Position numbers and translations under genes: made by a program. Of a DNA stretch of 64,000 nt, positions 1-11,000 are shown piece after piece. The stretch is from the NCBI RefSeq assembly GCF_002234675.1, contig NC_019863.2:2408609-2472608 (forward strand), in the 5' to 3' direction. The notes under the pieces are model-generated. The model made no database searches and was not told where the DNA came from. It saw only the letters and a program-made list of their open reading frames with translations. The stretch comes from Oryzias latipes. Taxonomy: Eukaryota; Chordata; Actinopteri; Beloniformes; Adrianichthyidae. How positions within the stretch are numbered: the first letter of the stretch is position 1; each line of letters opens with the position of its first letter.

Positions 1-32
1 TTTGTATTCAAATTTGTATTTGAGTTTGCTGA

Positions 33-80
33 AATAAAGGAAATGTTTCTAAAGTGCACCGCTATTGTGTCTTTTTGACC
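33..80 (+). terminator. Possible polyadenylation signal of a gene ending upstream
   Basis: AATAAA lies at 33-38, followed after about 25 bases by a GT/T-rich stretch (around 64-78). This is the usual order of a poly(A) signal and its downstream element, so the window may open at the end of a plus-strand 3'UTR. No coding sequence is visible to confirm it. Confidence 0.25.
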
Positions 81-1046
81 TCATGGGTCTGTTGTTCCTG
101 ACTGTAACAGTTTGCTGAAGGCGTTCAGCTCAAGAACGAGATGTTTCACACAAACACGGATCTAAACCGTATCTGTTCACATAGCAGCGATGTAAAGCAC
201 GCCGCTACTGGACTCTAGAGTGATGAACCGCGCATTTCCATCTGACAATCTATTGGATGAGTCTGGGGAACGCAACGTTTCAGACTACACTTCTGGAAGA
301 AAGGTCAAAAATAGCTATAAACTCTCTCCTCAACCTTGTGGACAGCCTTCCCAGAAAAGGTGAAGCTGTAGTAGCTGATAAAAGGTGGAACGACATCATA
401 TAGAGCTCCATAGGTCTGGAATGGGATGGTACTTCAGTTCATAGGCAAGTGAGTGAATGCTTTGGGTAATGGAGTGTATTTTATACACAGTTGCCATGAT
501 CCAGCTCTTATCAGATCAAGTGCATTAATAAAGAATCTATAGCTGCATGAAGAGACTGAATATGTCAAGAAATCACAATCAAGCAGGTAAACCACTCTAC
601 CACAGACCGGTACTTCACTCTAAATCAACTTAATCATTTAAACATGCGCCTATCATTTTATCTAAAGCAAAAGTCAAACGGGTGAAATTACTATGAACTT
701 ATTTATATTTTATATCACCATCAATGTTTGTGTCAAAGAATCAGAGCTGCAGATTTCTTCTCTCAGTTGCATCGTTTGGTGATTTTTGACGACTGCCTTC
801 AATAGAAGAAGCACATCTGCTTCCACTCATAGTTTTGTCTAAGTCAGCTTTTTTTTGGTTTACTGATGTAAAGAAAAAAGGTCATATTGATCTTCCAGAC
901 AAAATTCATTTTTATAATGAAATTATATTTAAAAAAAAGAATCTTCCTTTTATTGTTTCAGCAAACCTGACATTAAATATATATATGTGTCTATATATAT
1001 ATATATATATGTATATATTTTATATGTGTGTTATATATGTGTGTGT
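81..1046. other. Intergenic DNA, no gene seen
   Basis: I see no coding region or recognisable repeat here apart from an AT-rich simple stretch (TATATA runs, about 977-1035) that leads into the microsatellite. Confidence 0.5.
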
Positions 1047-1298
<252 letters not shown>

Positions 1299-1436
1299 AC
1301 ATTTTTTAATATCCCTTGAAAATATTTTGATTATTAATACATTTCTGGATAGACCACTGAAAAAGTATTTAAACAAAATTGTGGAAAATAAAGGAATTCT
1401 AGGTGGAATTTTAGTTTCACGTGTTTCTGAATGGAG

Positions 1437-1960
1437 GCTGCACTATGGTGTAGTGGTTAGCACCCTTGCCTCACAGCGAGGGTCTCCTGATTCAAACCCA
1501 GCTGTGTAGAGTCTGCATGTTCTCGTATTAGTTCAATGAAGTTCATAGTGTCTGGATTACTATCTGGCCTCTTAGGTTCTTCTGTTATCAGACACAGTTG
1601 TGTTTTTTCACATACCTGACATGTTTCAAATGTGAAAAATTGGGAAAGATTGTGAAAAAACACAATTGTGTCTGATGTGAAAAAACACAATTGTGTCTGA
1701 TGCCAAAAGAACCTAGAGAGGTCTGCACGTTCTCCTCGAGCATGGGTGGGTTTTCTCAGGGAACTTTGGCTTCCTCCCACTGTCTAAGGTTAATTCAGAG
1801 GTTAATTTGGGACTACAAGTTACCCGTAGGTGTGCAGGTGAGTGTGTGGTTCTGCTGCAGCCTGGCGCCAAGTTCAGGGTGTGGCCTGGCTTTTCACCCC
1901 ACAGGAGCTGGGTTTTCTCTCGTGACCCGGAAAGGGTCAAGTTCTGTAGATTTGTGGATA
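1437..1960 (+). mobile_element. tRNA-derived SINE, interrupted by a hairpin insert
   Basis: Bases 1,437-1,510 look like a tRNA-derived pol III head: an A-box-like stretch (GGTGTAGTGGTTAGC) and a B-box-like stretch (GATTCAAACCC). The body resumes at 1,721 and includes the block around 1,860-1,950 (GGCGCCAAG, then GACCCGGAAAGGGTCAAG), which resembles the body of widespread fish SINEs. A 196-bp inverted-repeat insert (1,525-1,720) separates head and body. Confidence 0.6.
1525..1720. mobile_element. Hairpin-type MITE inserted in the SINE
   Basis: Imperfect inverted arms of about 45 bases (1,569-1,612 and 1,676-1,720) share the core TCAGACACA.TTGTGTTTTTTCACA and the outer AGGTTCTT. A partial third copy of the arm sits at 1,651-1,675. 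The insert is bounded by 14-base near-identical direct repeats, GTCTGCATGTTCTC at 1,511-1,524 and GTCTGCACGTTCTC at 1,721-1,734. These look like a target duplication or a duplicated SINE segment. Confidence 0.6.
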
Positions 1961-2530
1961 TTTGTGAATCCCATCAGGCTACAGGAGACCACTAGATGGC
2001 AGTCAGTACCCCAAAGTGATGTTCTCATTGCATCTTTTTCATTGTGCAGTGGGGGTGGGGGAGGGGGCTGAGCAGAGGATGAGTCATCTCACTCAGAATT
2101 CAGTCCTTCAACCACAGTCCTTCATTGTCGGCTGGCTCTTCTGCTGATCAGAGATTTTTTCCGCCGACAGCTGCACGTCTTCTATTTATAATCTGCTAGT
2201 TTATTTATAAAGAGAGTGAATCTCAGCCTTTGAACGCCCGGAGCACAACCCTGCTGAGCGTATGTGGAACCGGTTGTTTGTGATCCTCAACCCTAAAATA
2301 CCGTCAAACCCATTCTGCTTTGTTGTGGTTCATTTTACAAATAGCCCCCACGCCTGATTGTGAGTAAACACAGTAACATGAAAAAGCTGCCCCCGCAGAC
2401 CTCAAAAGGCGAGTTAGCAGCCGGTGACAGAGGTTTCATTCACAAAAACGCCCTCAACTACCCCTCTTTCCTAAGCAAAGGGCAAAATAACACAACCCTT
2501 TAAACTCCAATAAAAGTTGTGTTTTTAACA
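1961..2530. other. Intergenic DNA, no gene seen
   Basis: Contains a short G-rich run (about 2,049-2,068). Nothing else recognisable. Confidence 0.4.
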
Positions 2531-2649
2531 TTTCTTTCATGATGTAGGACATTAGGAAATTAAAATTTAAAAAGCATTTCTGAGTATTTATTTATTCAAA
2601 ATGTTGTGAATCAGGAGCAAACAAAAAGATGCCATTTGAAAAAGTGTAA

Positions 2650-2853
2650 CCCTTGTGCTATCCTAGGCACTTTAACGTTGGGAGTTGGGTCATCTAGACC
2701 CACTAGACAGCGCTCTGAACCTTTTTTCTTCAATGATTTGTGATCTTCACTGGTGTCCATGGATTACATGAAATCTTTCCACCTTTATCCACCTTTGTCA
2801 TGGTAGGGAGAACACGTCAATGGAAGGGGGGCGGTCATAGGATAGGACAAGGG
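2650..2853 (+). mobile_element. About 204-bp MITE, piggyBac-like termini
   Basis: Starts CCCTTGTGCTATCC and ends GGACAAGGG, with TAA-containing flanks (gTAA / aTAA). Its interior (AATGATTTGTGATCTTCACT, then CATGGATTACATGAAATC) recurs at 11,865-12,074, 13,463-13,604 and 49,307-49,503, so this is a dispersed family. The CCC..GGG ends and TTAA-like sites suggest mobilisation by a piggyBac-type transposase. That is an inference; no transposase is present. Confidence 0.65.
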
Positions 2854-2865
2854 ATAAGCTGCTAC

Positions 2866-3048
2866 GGAGCCCCAAATCATTCATAATTTAACAAATTAAT
2901 ATGACCTTGTGCAATCACATAATAATTTAAAATCTGAGTGCAGGTTTTTCACAATTATCTTTTTATAAATTTAGGAGAGATTTATTGGTTGATTGTGTGA
3001 TTGCACATGGTCATATTTACTTTTTAATTATGAACAATTTGAGGATCC
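2866..3048. mobile_element. About 183-bp MITE with long terminal inverted repeats
   Basis: The left end (CCCAAATCATTCATAATT, then TATGACCTTGTGCAATCACA) is the imperfect reverse complement of the right end (TGTGATTGCACATGGTCATA, then AATTATGAACAATTTGAGG). This gives arms of about 55 bases. ATAAGCT stands on both sides (2,854-2,860 and 3,049-3,055). Confidence 0.6.
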
Positions 3049-3430
3049 ATAAGCTCCCTGCTCTGCTCTATTCTGTTGCATCCACTTGCAGACAAATAGA
3101 TCCATGAACGTCTTTGTCTTCTGAGCTGGAATCTGGATCTAAACCGTACGGCTGGGTAGCTCCAATATTGTTCACAAATTTGGTTGCATCGCTAATGTTA
3201 GGTCGGGTGTGTGGGACGCTGTTAAGTGGCGGGAGAGCACGTAAACAGACGGATGATGGGAAGGGGGTGGGCTTACTCCATGCCAACAGTCCCGCCCAAA
3301 ACCTGGAGACATATTTCTGTTGAACCACCTCCGCACTGCAGAAACTACGTCCCAGAAAACAATTTTTTTTTTTTAATTTTGGCTAAGAGTATCCTAATCA
3401 TAATTTAAAGACCCCTGGAAACTGTAAATA

Positions 3431-4659
3431 TCTTGAGATCTGACACAGCCTTGAAACGGTTGTAGCTGTCCCTCTATGGCACAGAGAAAGCTCACTAATG
3501 TATTGCCTCAGAATATTGCCAGAAGTGAGTTAATGTGATGGGAAGAGGAATACAGCGGAATACACTCGGTGCGGTTTTCCATCTCAGCCATAAGTGCTTA
3601 ACAAGAAACTCGGTCCCTGAAGTGAAACAAGACTGAGGGTCAGACGTTCAACAGAACCAAAGTTTATCCATTGAGAAAGTTAAACCCACTTTCTTTTCTT
3701 TTCTTTTGGTCTTAATTGTTTGATCAACACGGATTTAAACCAAGAAAGCTGCAAGTACTCATATCAAGGCTGGTGTTCTGTTTTATTTTAGTCATTTACA
3801 GTACAGACCAAAAGTTTGGATACACCTTCCCATTCATTTGAATGGGGTCGGTACTGAATGTCATCAAATACACAACAAATGATACATATAGTGACAGCGA
3901 CATTAAATGAACAGAAAAGAGGGAAAATGTAAATGTGCCAGTGGTAAAAAAAACCCCACTCATTTCATCATTAAATAAAAACAGTCCAAACTGTTTCCTG
4001 CAGAACATTTTCAACACTGTAAGACACATAATTTCAATTAAAGATCTAAAAGTGCCTGTTTATGCTGAACATCTGCAAACTAAAAACTTTTTGTTCATTT
4101 AGAATAAATAGAGACATCTCAGTGATTTGTTCCCATTGTTTCTACCAATCATTATATTACAAGTTTAATATGTAAAAATGCATTCAATCTTGTGAGATTG
4201 GTGGTGAGATTTAATAACATTTTACTTTTACCCACTCATTATTTGAGCCCTTTTTGTTCATCATGTTTATTGAACTATTTTATTCAAATCCCGTCATCAG
4301 TCAGGTTTGGCTTTTCCTCATGATCTGCAGCAGTCTTCACATATGCAGGTCTTTCTCAATTCACAGCCAGACTTTACTGCATTTTTGTTTCACCAAAGAG
4401 AAGAAGAATATTCACTTTATGTTTGTTTAACGTTGTTGAAGACGTACGTGTCAAAACAGAAGATGGTTACAGCACTGCAGCTCTGAATTCTACACCAAAC
4501 AGAAAGATGACTTAAACAGAACAGCAATAACGACTCTGATGTGAAACATGCCGTTTCTGAGGATACATTCGGTGTTTTGGATGGTAGAGTTTATCCCCCA
4601 TAGTTTATGGGGTTCCGTTTTGGCCAAAAATATGTCTTTGCATCCACTGTCAATGTCTA
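3431..4659. other. Intergenic DNA with a Tc1-type terminal fragment
   Basis: No gene seen. The stretch from about 3,798 (ACAGTACAGACCAAAAGTTT, then GGATACACCTTCCCATTCA) has the sequence typical of one terminal inverted repeat of a fish Tc1 element. The opposite end is not evident nearby. Confidence 0.4.
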
Positions 4660-4885
4660 CCGAACGGGATCATTGAACATTGGTTCAAGCGCTTTACAGT
4701 CACAGTCCTATTCACACACCGATGGCGGCTCTGCTGCCGAACACTGGCGCCAACCTCCCAACAAAGGCAAGGGGGGGTTCAGTGTCTTGTCCAAGGACAC
4801 TGCAACACATGGACGGGCCAGGTGGGAATCAAACCTGCAATTTTCTTGATCAGACGTCAACCAACCTACCACTGCACCACGGCAA
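4660..4885 (-). mobile_element. tRNA-derived SINE, minus strand
   Basis: Read on the minus strand from 4,885: A-box-like GCCGTGGTGCAGTGGTAGG, B-box-like CAGGTTTGATTCC, then a body including GTGTCCTTGGACAAGACACT and GGTTGGCGCCAG. It ends near TGTAAAGCGCTTGAACCAAT. This is the usual layout of fish tRNA-derived SINEs. Confidence 0.7.
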
Positions 4886-5865
4886 ATGTTTGATTAGTCT
4901 TAAAATTGTGTATGAACTACACTTTAAACTAAACTTCTTTTTATGTATTTGTTGTGTCTGCTTTTGTACTTCATCCTATTGGTGTTTATTGCAAACATTG
5001 TTGTGTAGACACAGTTTGATCTATTGTTAGACTCTCTTTAGTTGACGGTATTCCTCCAGCTTTAGAAAAGCAGCAATGGCTGCAGGGTCTGCGCTGGTGT
5101 TTGACCTCTGTGAGGCGACCTGGACGCCTTTAGCCTGGATTCACTCGGTTTAACACATGAATCACATGAAAACCTTTGGGTCAAAAGTTGCTACCTTACT
5201 TATGAAGTTGAAAAACAGAAAAGACATTCAGCAAGTCTGTGTGTTCGTGTTTGTTTACTGGACCTAATCTCAAAAGCAGACAGCTTTTAGTAGAGATAAT
5301 TTTAACCGACTCTTTCAAGGTACGTTTAGGATTTGAAAAACATCCTGAGTTCAGGAGAAGACTTCAGCCCGGCCTTTGTATCATTGTTAGAGTGGAGTAG
5401 AGTAGAGCTTTATTTGCCAAATGCACAGATATGTCGCAGCACATATACATTGGAATTCTTGTGCATTTCCCCTCAAGTAAAAAAAACACTGTACACAAGG
5501 AAATAAAGATCAAATAATAATAACGATAACAAGTAAAAGTAGTTGAAGGGGTTTTAAAACTTTCATATTGTACGTAGTATTATTGCACATGTTGTAGAGA
5601 ATAAAAGGGATTCTCAAACTCAGTCCAGCTTTGACTTTTAAACAGATGTGGATGGGAATTTAACATTTACTAAAGTAACGTTTTGTGGAAAGACGTTGTC
5701 TTAGAGTACAATTCTCCAGCATTACTTTAACTGAATTAGATTAAAGATAAATCAGTGTTTTTACTCAGCTACAATTGGTTACTTTCTATTCCTTAGTCAC
5801 ATTTGTACTTTTTATTGTAGGATTTCACCCAAATACTATTGGCATATAGTTTTAAAAAAAAGGAA
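4886..5865. other. Intergenic DNA, no gene seen
   Basis: AT-rich. The stretch around 5,390-5,540 (AGAGCTTTATTTGCC, then ATACATTGGAATTCTTGTG) resembles decayed retroelement 3' ends common in fish, but I cannot assign it. Confidence 0.3.
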
Positions 5866-6608
5866 CTTTTGCTGAATCACAGCATCATAGGGCAACGACG
5901 TGGAAAAACAGACACAAAGCCGGTAACCACTCGACATTTTCTCTGCAGTGAAAGGTCTGGAGTCAGATGTTTTGGTCTGTTCAGAGGAAAATCAGCCAAA
6001 GCAAACATGGTAAATGCAAACATACCATATTTTCTGCACTATAGGGCGCACCAGATCATAAGGCACACCGTCAGTGAATGGGCAACTTTTGAACCTTATG
6101 TCATTTATAACATGCACTCAACTATAAAGTGCTTTAAGCCAGACAAAAAAAAATCAGAGCTGAGTTTGCCAGAGACTTAAAGTAACTAAGGTCACAGTAA
6201 CTCTAAAACTTGTTTGTAACTCACTAGACATTAGCCGCATTAGAAGGGATCGGCGCGTTTGCAACTCGTAAAAAGTCAGACTGTTACGGTTAAAACAAAC
6301 CATGTGACCATGCTGACTCCAACCCCTGTTGGTAACATGAAAAAAAAAACACATTCAACACGGCTACATGTTAGCTGCATTAGCCTATTCACCCAAACGG
6401 GTTTGCAACTTTTGACAGAGCGTTGTCCTCTCAGAATCACTTCAACGTCGATAAACACAACCAGAAATAATGCATACTTCAGTTCAAATGTTTGTTTTAA
6501 TATATGATAAAAAGACATATTAAATAAATTGACATTTTCCATGTGGCAGAAATCTAAAATGCTGTGATGAAAATGAGTCAAAGCAACAAATCTAGTCGTT
6601 AAATTGTC
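5866..6608 (+). repeat. Arm A of a large inverted repeat around amigo1
   Basis: This roughly 743-bp element runs from CTTTTGCTGAATCACAGCAT to GTCGTTAAATTGTC. A close copy lies in opposite orientation at 12,352-13,120. It contains a block (GCACTATAGGGCGCACCAGA, then TCATAAGGCACACC) that resembles termini of a common fish DNA-transposon type. The conceptual translations of arms A and B are nearly the same over about 100 residues. They show no known domain, so I treat the frame as chance within a repeat. Confidence 0.75.
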
Positions 6609-7082
6609 TGATGAGTCTTTTTCTTATTGACACGTTAAATTTTTGATTAAACTAATTTAAAAATACTTTTGGAAATCTGGATAATGAGATGTAAGTCTGG
6701 TGTTTAGACTTGAAATGATAAGGATTGATTTCTAACATAAAGTTGAAATTTTAAAAGCAATAATTAATCACAGTAGTGTGTCGACGGTGTCATACACACA
6801 GATATATGTACTCATTCATCATACAACTATTTAGGTGTTGATTATATTGCATAAGGATAATTGCTATAACATCACATCCTGCGAAACCTGTAGTAAAGCA
6901 GGGATGTAAAAGCTCAGCCTCTGAGTATCATGCAGTAACAGTTGGGTTCTGGAAGTTCTGGATCAACAAGTTCAACTTTAAGGAACTTTGGTAAAAAGTT
7001 TCCTCTTTTCACAATCATCCTCGCCTCTAAAGAGGCTCCGCCTCATGCAGTCAGTCAGCAGGTTAAACATTAAACCTCTTTG
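6609..7082. other. Intergenic DNA, no gene seen
   Basis: Nothing recognisable between arm A and the R2 element. Confidence 0.4.
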
Positions 7083-7572
7083 AAGACCCACTCTGATGAA
7101 AAGTGTGTTCATGGTGTTTTTAACATTCTCTTGTGGCATTTCTAAAGAAAAGCAATTCGGGCCATTTAATTATTCAAATGGTTGTGAAGCTGGAGCAGGA
7201 AAAAAAATGCTTCTGTGTGACGTACAAATTACTACGGCAAGCCACAAGCTCCCTGCTCGCTCCATTCTGATGCATCCACAGACAGATCCACGTGCATGTT
7301 TGTCTTCCTCGTCCGAGCTGGATTCTGGATCAGAACTGTAGAACTGGATTGCTACGATCCTGCTCGCTATTATTGTAACAAAAATGTTAAGTTGAAGTTG
7401 TGAGGGGCTGCAAGCTAGTGGGAGAGTGTGTAAACAAAGGGATGTCGGGAAGTAGAGCTGGGCTTACTCTGCTCACAGGTTTTTTTAATTGGGCTAAAAA
7501 CTGCAAAATCATAAATAAAAGACCACTGGGAACGCTTTTAAAATAGATCAAAAGATGATCGGAGTGGGTCTT
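7083..7572 (+). mobile_element. Complete R2-family MITE, about 490 bp
   Basis: It is bounded by short inverted termini, AAGACCCACTC at 7,083 and GAGTGGGTCTT ending at 7,572. Internal landmarks are CATGGTGTTTTTAACAT, GATGCATCCA, TCCGAGCTGGATTCTGGATC and AAAAGACCACTGGGAA. This is the best-preserved copy and defines a family with at least eight full or partial copies in the window. It has no coding capacity, so it would be a non-autonomous DNA transposon. It lies just 3' of amigo1. Confidence 0.7.
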
Positions 7573-7795
7573 CGTGCTGCAACTTTTTGAGAATGTTCCA
7601 CTCAACTCATATCAGTATTTTTAAGCTGTGATTCCTTAAATTCACACTTTAGCCACATTTAGCCTGATTTTTATCTTAAATATGCAGCTTTTTGCAATAA
7701 TAATATTGCTTTTCTACTCTGAATGCGAACCAAAGTGTTGTTTTAAAGGTTCATAACTTTGAAATATTGTTCACGTTGAAAGCTGTTCCTGTTGT

Positions 7796-9244
7796 TTACA
7801 CCACCATGGGAGCATCAGAGCACACTGACTCACTGTCCGAGCCTCTCCTCTTCCTCCCGTCTTCTCCCTCGTTCTCTTCTCCAATGGGATTCAGATTCCC
7901 GTTTTGCTCCGGCATGGCTGCATGCCTGCCGGCCTGAGAAAGGTTTTCATCCGAGGAGTGGAGACTTCCTCTGAAGTCCTCCTTCTCGGCGTCCTGATCT
8001 GTGCAGCAGGCGCAGCGGCAGGGAGTGAAATACAGATAAAAGAACACCATGACCACACTCACCAGGCACCCCACCAGGGTGGTGTAGGCTGTATTAATGT
8101 TCTCTAGCCCACCACTCATAGTGGAGTTAAACACCACTACAGTTACATGCAGAGTCTCATTCAGCGAGTCACTTGTGGCGTAGCAGGTGTAGATTCCAGA
8201 GTCCTCTACTTTGAGAGCCTCGATGAGGAGGCTGCCGTCAGAGCGCATCACAGCCCGTGTGACTTCCTGTGGCGGTGTGACATTTCTGGGTAATTCCCAT
8301 CTTTTCAGCATGCTCCTCTGCTTTGTGTCACACTCCAGTACCAGGGACTGTCCCAGATAGGCCTCCTCTTTCAGACCTTTGACCTCACTGCAATTCAAGT
8401 GAGCCCTGTGCAGATCCAGGATGAGCATGGTTGTTTTACGCAGGCTGGGTATCACACACGTGTGGCTGCTTGTGAAGTCCATGGCCGAGGTGAGATCTTT
8501 GATGTACCAGTGCGCCACCAAGTCATATAACTCACAACTGCAGCTCAGTGGGTTGTTGTGGAAGAAAACTCCAGAGCCGATCCAGGCAGGCAGAGCCAGA
8601 AGATCACTGATCGGGAGGCTTTTGATGCGGTTGGAGGAGACGTCCAGTAGTTTCAGACTCTCTAGGCGGGTTTGCTCCTTCACCAGCTCCAAGGGGAAGC
8701 GTGAGATGCGGTTGTGGCTCAGGTAGACCCTTTGCAGAAGCATGAGCCCGGAGAAGGCACTGCGATCTATTTGAGAAATGTTGTTCTTATACAGAAGCAG
8801 CACCTGGAGCTGCTCCAGCGGCTCAAAGATCAACTCGTCCAACTGACGGAGGTCGTTGAAGGAAAGGTCCAGGTAGTGAAGGTTGGTCACATGCAGAAAG
8901 GCCTCGGAGGAGAGGAAGTTGAGGCCGTTGTTGTTGAGCAGTAACCTCTGCAGGCTGTCCAGACGTGTGGAGGTCCAGCCAGCTCGAAGCCTGGTGATGG
9001 AATTGAAGCTGAGGTCCAGCACGGTGGTGTATCGTGGAAGGGAGGTGGGAATGTTGCTTAAATTTGCTTTAGAGCAGCTGATGATGTTACTGGCACACAC
9101 ACAAGTCTTTTTGCAGTCCAAGGGGGGGCCTACTGGCTGCCTCTGGACGCTGACTGATGGCAATAACAATAAAAGCTGCAGAAGAGCAAAAAGGCATTTC
9201 CTCAACCCTGCAGGAGGGATGCATCTGCAGAGTGGGGCCCCCAT
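7796..9244 (-). CDS. amigo1: AMIGO1, LRR and Ig-domain neuronal adhesion protein (482 aa)
   Basis: This is a single-pass type I membrane protein of the amphoterin-induced gene and ORF family. The family mediates homophilic and heterophilic adhesion on neurons, promotes neurite growth and (AMIGO1) associates with Kv2.1 potassium channels. Seen here: hydrophobic signal peptide (about 1-33), LRR N-cap cysteines (CKKTCVCASNIISC, 44-57), about six leucine-rich repeats (72-215), LRR C-cap (NPLSCSCELYDLVAHWY, 231-247, with C263 and C285), and one Ig-like domain (C305 to C354 in DSGIYTC). A transmembrane helix (about 387-407) is followed by a cysteine-rich border and an acidic, serine-rich tail. The length is close to human AMIGO1 (about 493 aa). 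The whole coding region is in one exon, as in other AMIGO genes. The ATG at 9,244 is chosen because the signal peptide follows it directly. AMIGO1 over AMIGO2/3 rests on overall likeness and on the gpr61/ampd2 neighbours. Confidence 0.93.
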   Translation of the reverse strand: MGAPLCRCIPPAGLRKCLFALLQLLLLLPSVSVQRQPVGPPLDCKKTCVCASNIISCSKANLSNIPTSLPRYTTVLDLSFNSITRLRAGWTSTRLDSLQRLLLNNNGLNFLSSEAFLHVTNLHYLDLSFNDLRQLDELIFEPLEQLQVLLLYKNNISQIDRSAFSGLMLLQRVYLSHNRISRFPLELVKEQTRLESLKLLDVSSNRIKSLPISDLLALPAWIGSGVFFHNNPLSCSCELYDLVAHWYIKDLTSAMDFTSSHTCVIPSLRKTTMLILDLHRAHLNCSEVKGLKEEAYLGQSLVLECDTKQRSMLKRWELPRNVTPPQEVTRAVMRSDGSLLIEALKVEDSGIYTCYATSDSLNETLHVTVVVFNSTMSGGLENINTAYTTLVGCLVSVVMVFFYLYFTPCRCACCTDQDAEKEDFRGSLHSSDENLSQAGRHAAMPEQNGNLNPIGEENEGEDGRKRRGSDSESVCSDAPMVV

Positions 9245-9660
9245 GGTGCAGGATTAGACACTGCAGAACAGTCTTCAAGCTGTTGGGACAGTATTAATAA
9301 ATCAGTACAGCTGAGACATCAAACTAACAGCCTTAAACAAATATTCTGCTCCTGCAGCTCCTCTGCAGCTGCACTGATGGAAAAGTTCAGTCCCGTAGCA
9401 GAGGGTTGTTTTGCTTTAGCATAAAGGATTAGGGGGCAGACGTCCCACCTTACCTTAGGCCGGACAAAACAACGTTCGCAGAGAGGATCCGGCACAGGAG
9501 CGACGCCTCTTCTTCATGTCAGCAGCAGCGGCTCCTTCTGCCAGTCACGGTGTCGGACAGCAGCTGCTCTCTGGGGAGGAGGCGCTGATCGGAGAGCCGG
9601 GAGGGGGGTGTCTCACCTCCCTCCTGCCTCCCAGATCCAACCGGCTCAGAATTTCCTAAT
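9245..9660 (-). promoter_or_regulatory. amigo1: Predicted amigo1 5'UTR exon, intron and promoter area
   Basis: On the minus strand a good splice donor (CTAAG followed by GTAAGG) ends a putative exon at 9,454. Likely acceptors (TGTCCCAACAG or TGTTCTGCAG) lie between 9,245 and 9,300, giving a short 5'UTR intron just before the ATG. The upstream block about 9,480-9,660 is GC-richer than its surroundings (CTCTGGGGAGGAGGCGCTG, GAGAGCCGGGAGG) and may be the promoter. No TATA box is evident. Confidence 0.45.
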
Positions 9661-10189
9661 CTAACAGGGAGTTTCCTCTTTAAAATATGGGATCGGCAGA
9701 AAAAGACTGTCTCTGCCAGAGCTATTTGGTGTATTTCTGTGTTCAAAGGGTGGGCATTTCCCCCAACACCCAGTTACCCTTTTACTCTGATCATCTCATC
9801 ACCTTGCTAAAGGACAGTCCCTGTGGGGCCTGCAGCATTCCATGAAGGACGTGATTTGCATGCAGAGGAGGACAGATCAGTAACGCAGCTGTGATTTATG
9901 AGGCAAACGGAAGACGTGATTCACAGGAAAGAGCAGACGGTCAGTGTGGAAACGCACAATACTCAATATTTGAAACATATTTTTAAAAGCTATTTTAAAA
10001 TGTCTGTGGTGTAAAGTTGCAGAGTTTTGATTTATGATTGACACTTTACTGAAACTGTTATGGGATATCAAGTAAAGAAAATGTAAAATATGAAAAATTG
10101 AAACTTCTGAGGAAAATATTATATGTTTATGACGTTAATTAGTGATATTCAATCAGTAAAGAATATTTCTACTTTAGTTTTTAACAATG
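9661..10189. other. Intergenic DNA, no gene seen
   Basis: Nothing recognisable upstream of amigo1. Confidence 0.4.
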
Positions 10190-11000
10190 ATTTAAGGTGG
10201 AGTGGTGTTCCCAGTGGTCTTTTATTTAGGATTACGCCATTTTAGCCAAAGTCTAAAAACCTGTGTTGTAGAACATAGAACAAATTCAAAAAAACCTTTT
10301 GTTATTTCTGGGACATAGTTTCTGCAGAGCGGCAGAGGTTTATTCGACATTTTCCTCTGAGTTGTGGGCAAACAACCTTCACAGTCCAATTCTGCTGTTT
10401 TGACTCTTCCACCGCTAGCTTACAGCCCCTCACACCCCCAACCTAACATTACTGGTGCAACAGCCTAGTAGCGTTGCACTAACTTGACCAGCTCAGTGGC
10501 TTTGTGGTAGAGTGTCCGCCCTGTGACCGGAAGTCGTGAGTTCAAATCTGGGCTGACTCATACCAAAGTCTCTATAAATGGGACCTTTTTGCCTCCCTGC
10601 TTGACAATCAGCATTAAAGGATTGGATTGGGGGGTTGATCCACCAAATGGTTCCCGAGCGTAGCTGTGTCTGCAGCTCACCGCTCATGGGTCAAATACGG
10701 AGACCAATGCGACGGCTAGTGGTGCTTCAACAGAAATGGTGAGCAACATTGGAGCTGTCCATCATGTCGTCTAAAGAAGCTCCACCAGTATCAGTTACCA
10801 CTGAAACCAGAAAGAAACATTAAACCTCTTCAAAGACCCACTTGGACAAGTCACCAAACCCCACATGGGTCCTGGTGGGGATGGGTTGGTGGGTTGGTGC
10901 CAGTGTTCACCGTGTGTGTCCGCGGGTTACAGCGCTTTGGGCCTTCAAAGAAGGTGGTAAAGTGCTAAACAAGTACATGCCCTTTAGCATTTTCTCTTTT
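10190..11000. mobile_element. Mosaic of an R2 copy and a tRNA-derived SINE
   Basis: 10,190-10,480 is R2 in minus orientation (CCCAGTGGTCTTTTATTTAG, then GACATAGTTTCTGCAGAGCG). A tRNA-like head follows at about 10,488-10,560 with A-box GTGGCTTTGTGGTAGAGTG and B-box GAGTTCAAATC. R2 sequence resumes around 10,735-10,845 (ATGGTGAGCAACATTGGAG, ending AAAGACCCACTT). A SINE-type tail (CAGCGCTTTGGGCCTTCAAA, then AAAGTGCTAAACAAGTAC) ends near 10,985. The order shows one element inserted into the other. Confidence 0.55.

Larger units (their letters stand above)
2531..3430 (+). repeat. R2-family repeat copy carrying two nested insertions
   Basis: The outer parts (2,531-2,649 and 3,049-3,425) match the complete R2 element seen at 7,083-7,572. 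Shared pieces are the GAATCAGGAGCA block, the CTCCCTGCTC / GATGCATCCA block with CAGACAAATAGATCCA, and the AAAGACC..TGG segment. The central part is displaced by two other elements (2,650-2,853 and 2,866-3,048). The open frames here are repeat sequence, not genes. Confidence 0.6.

Noticed and set aside
5839..6180. 113-codon ORF, apparently conserved at 12,805-13,134 on the minus strand
   Set aside because: The apparent conservation is explained by the two DNA copies of the inverted repeat. There is no domain, and the frame runs through a transposon-terminus motif.
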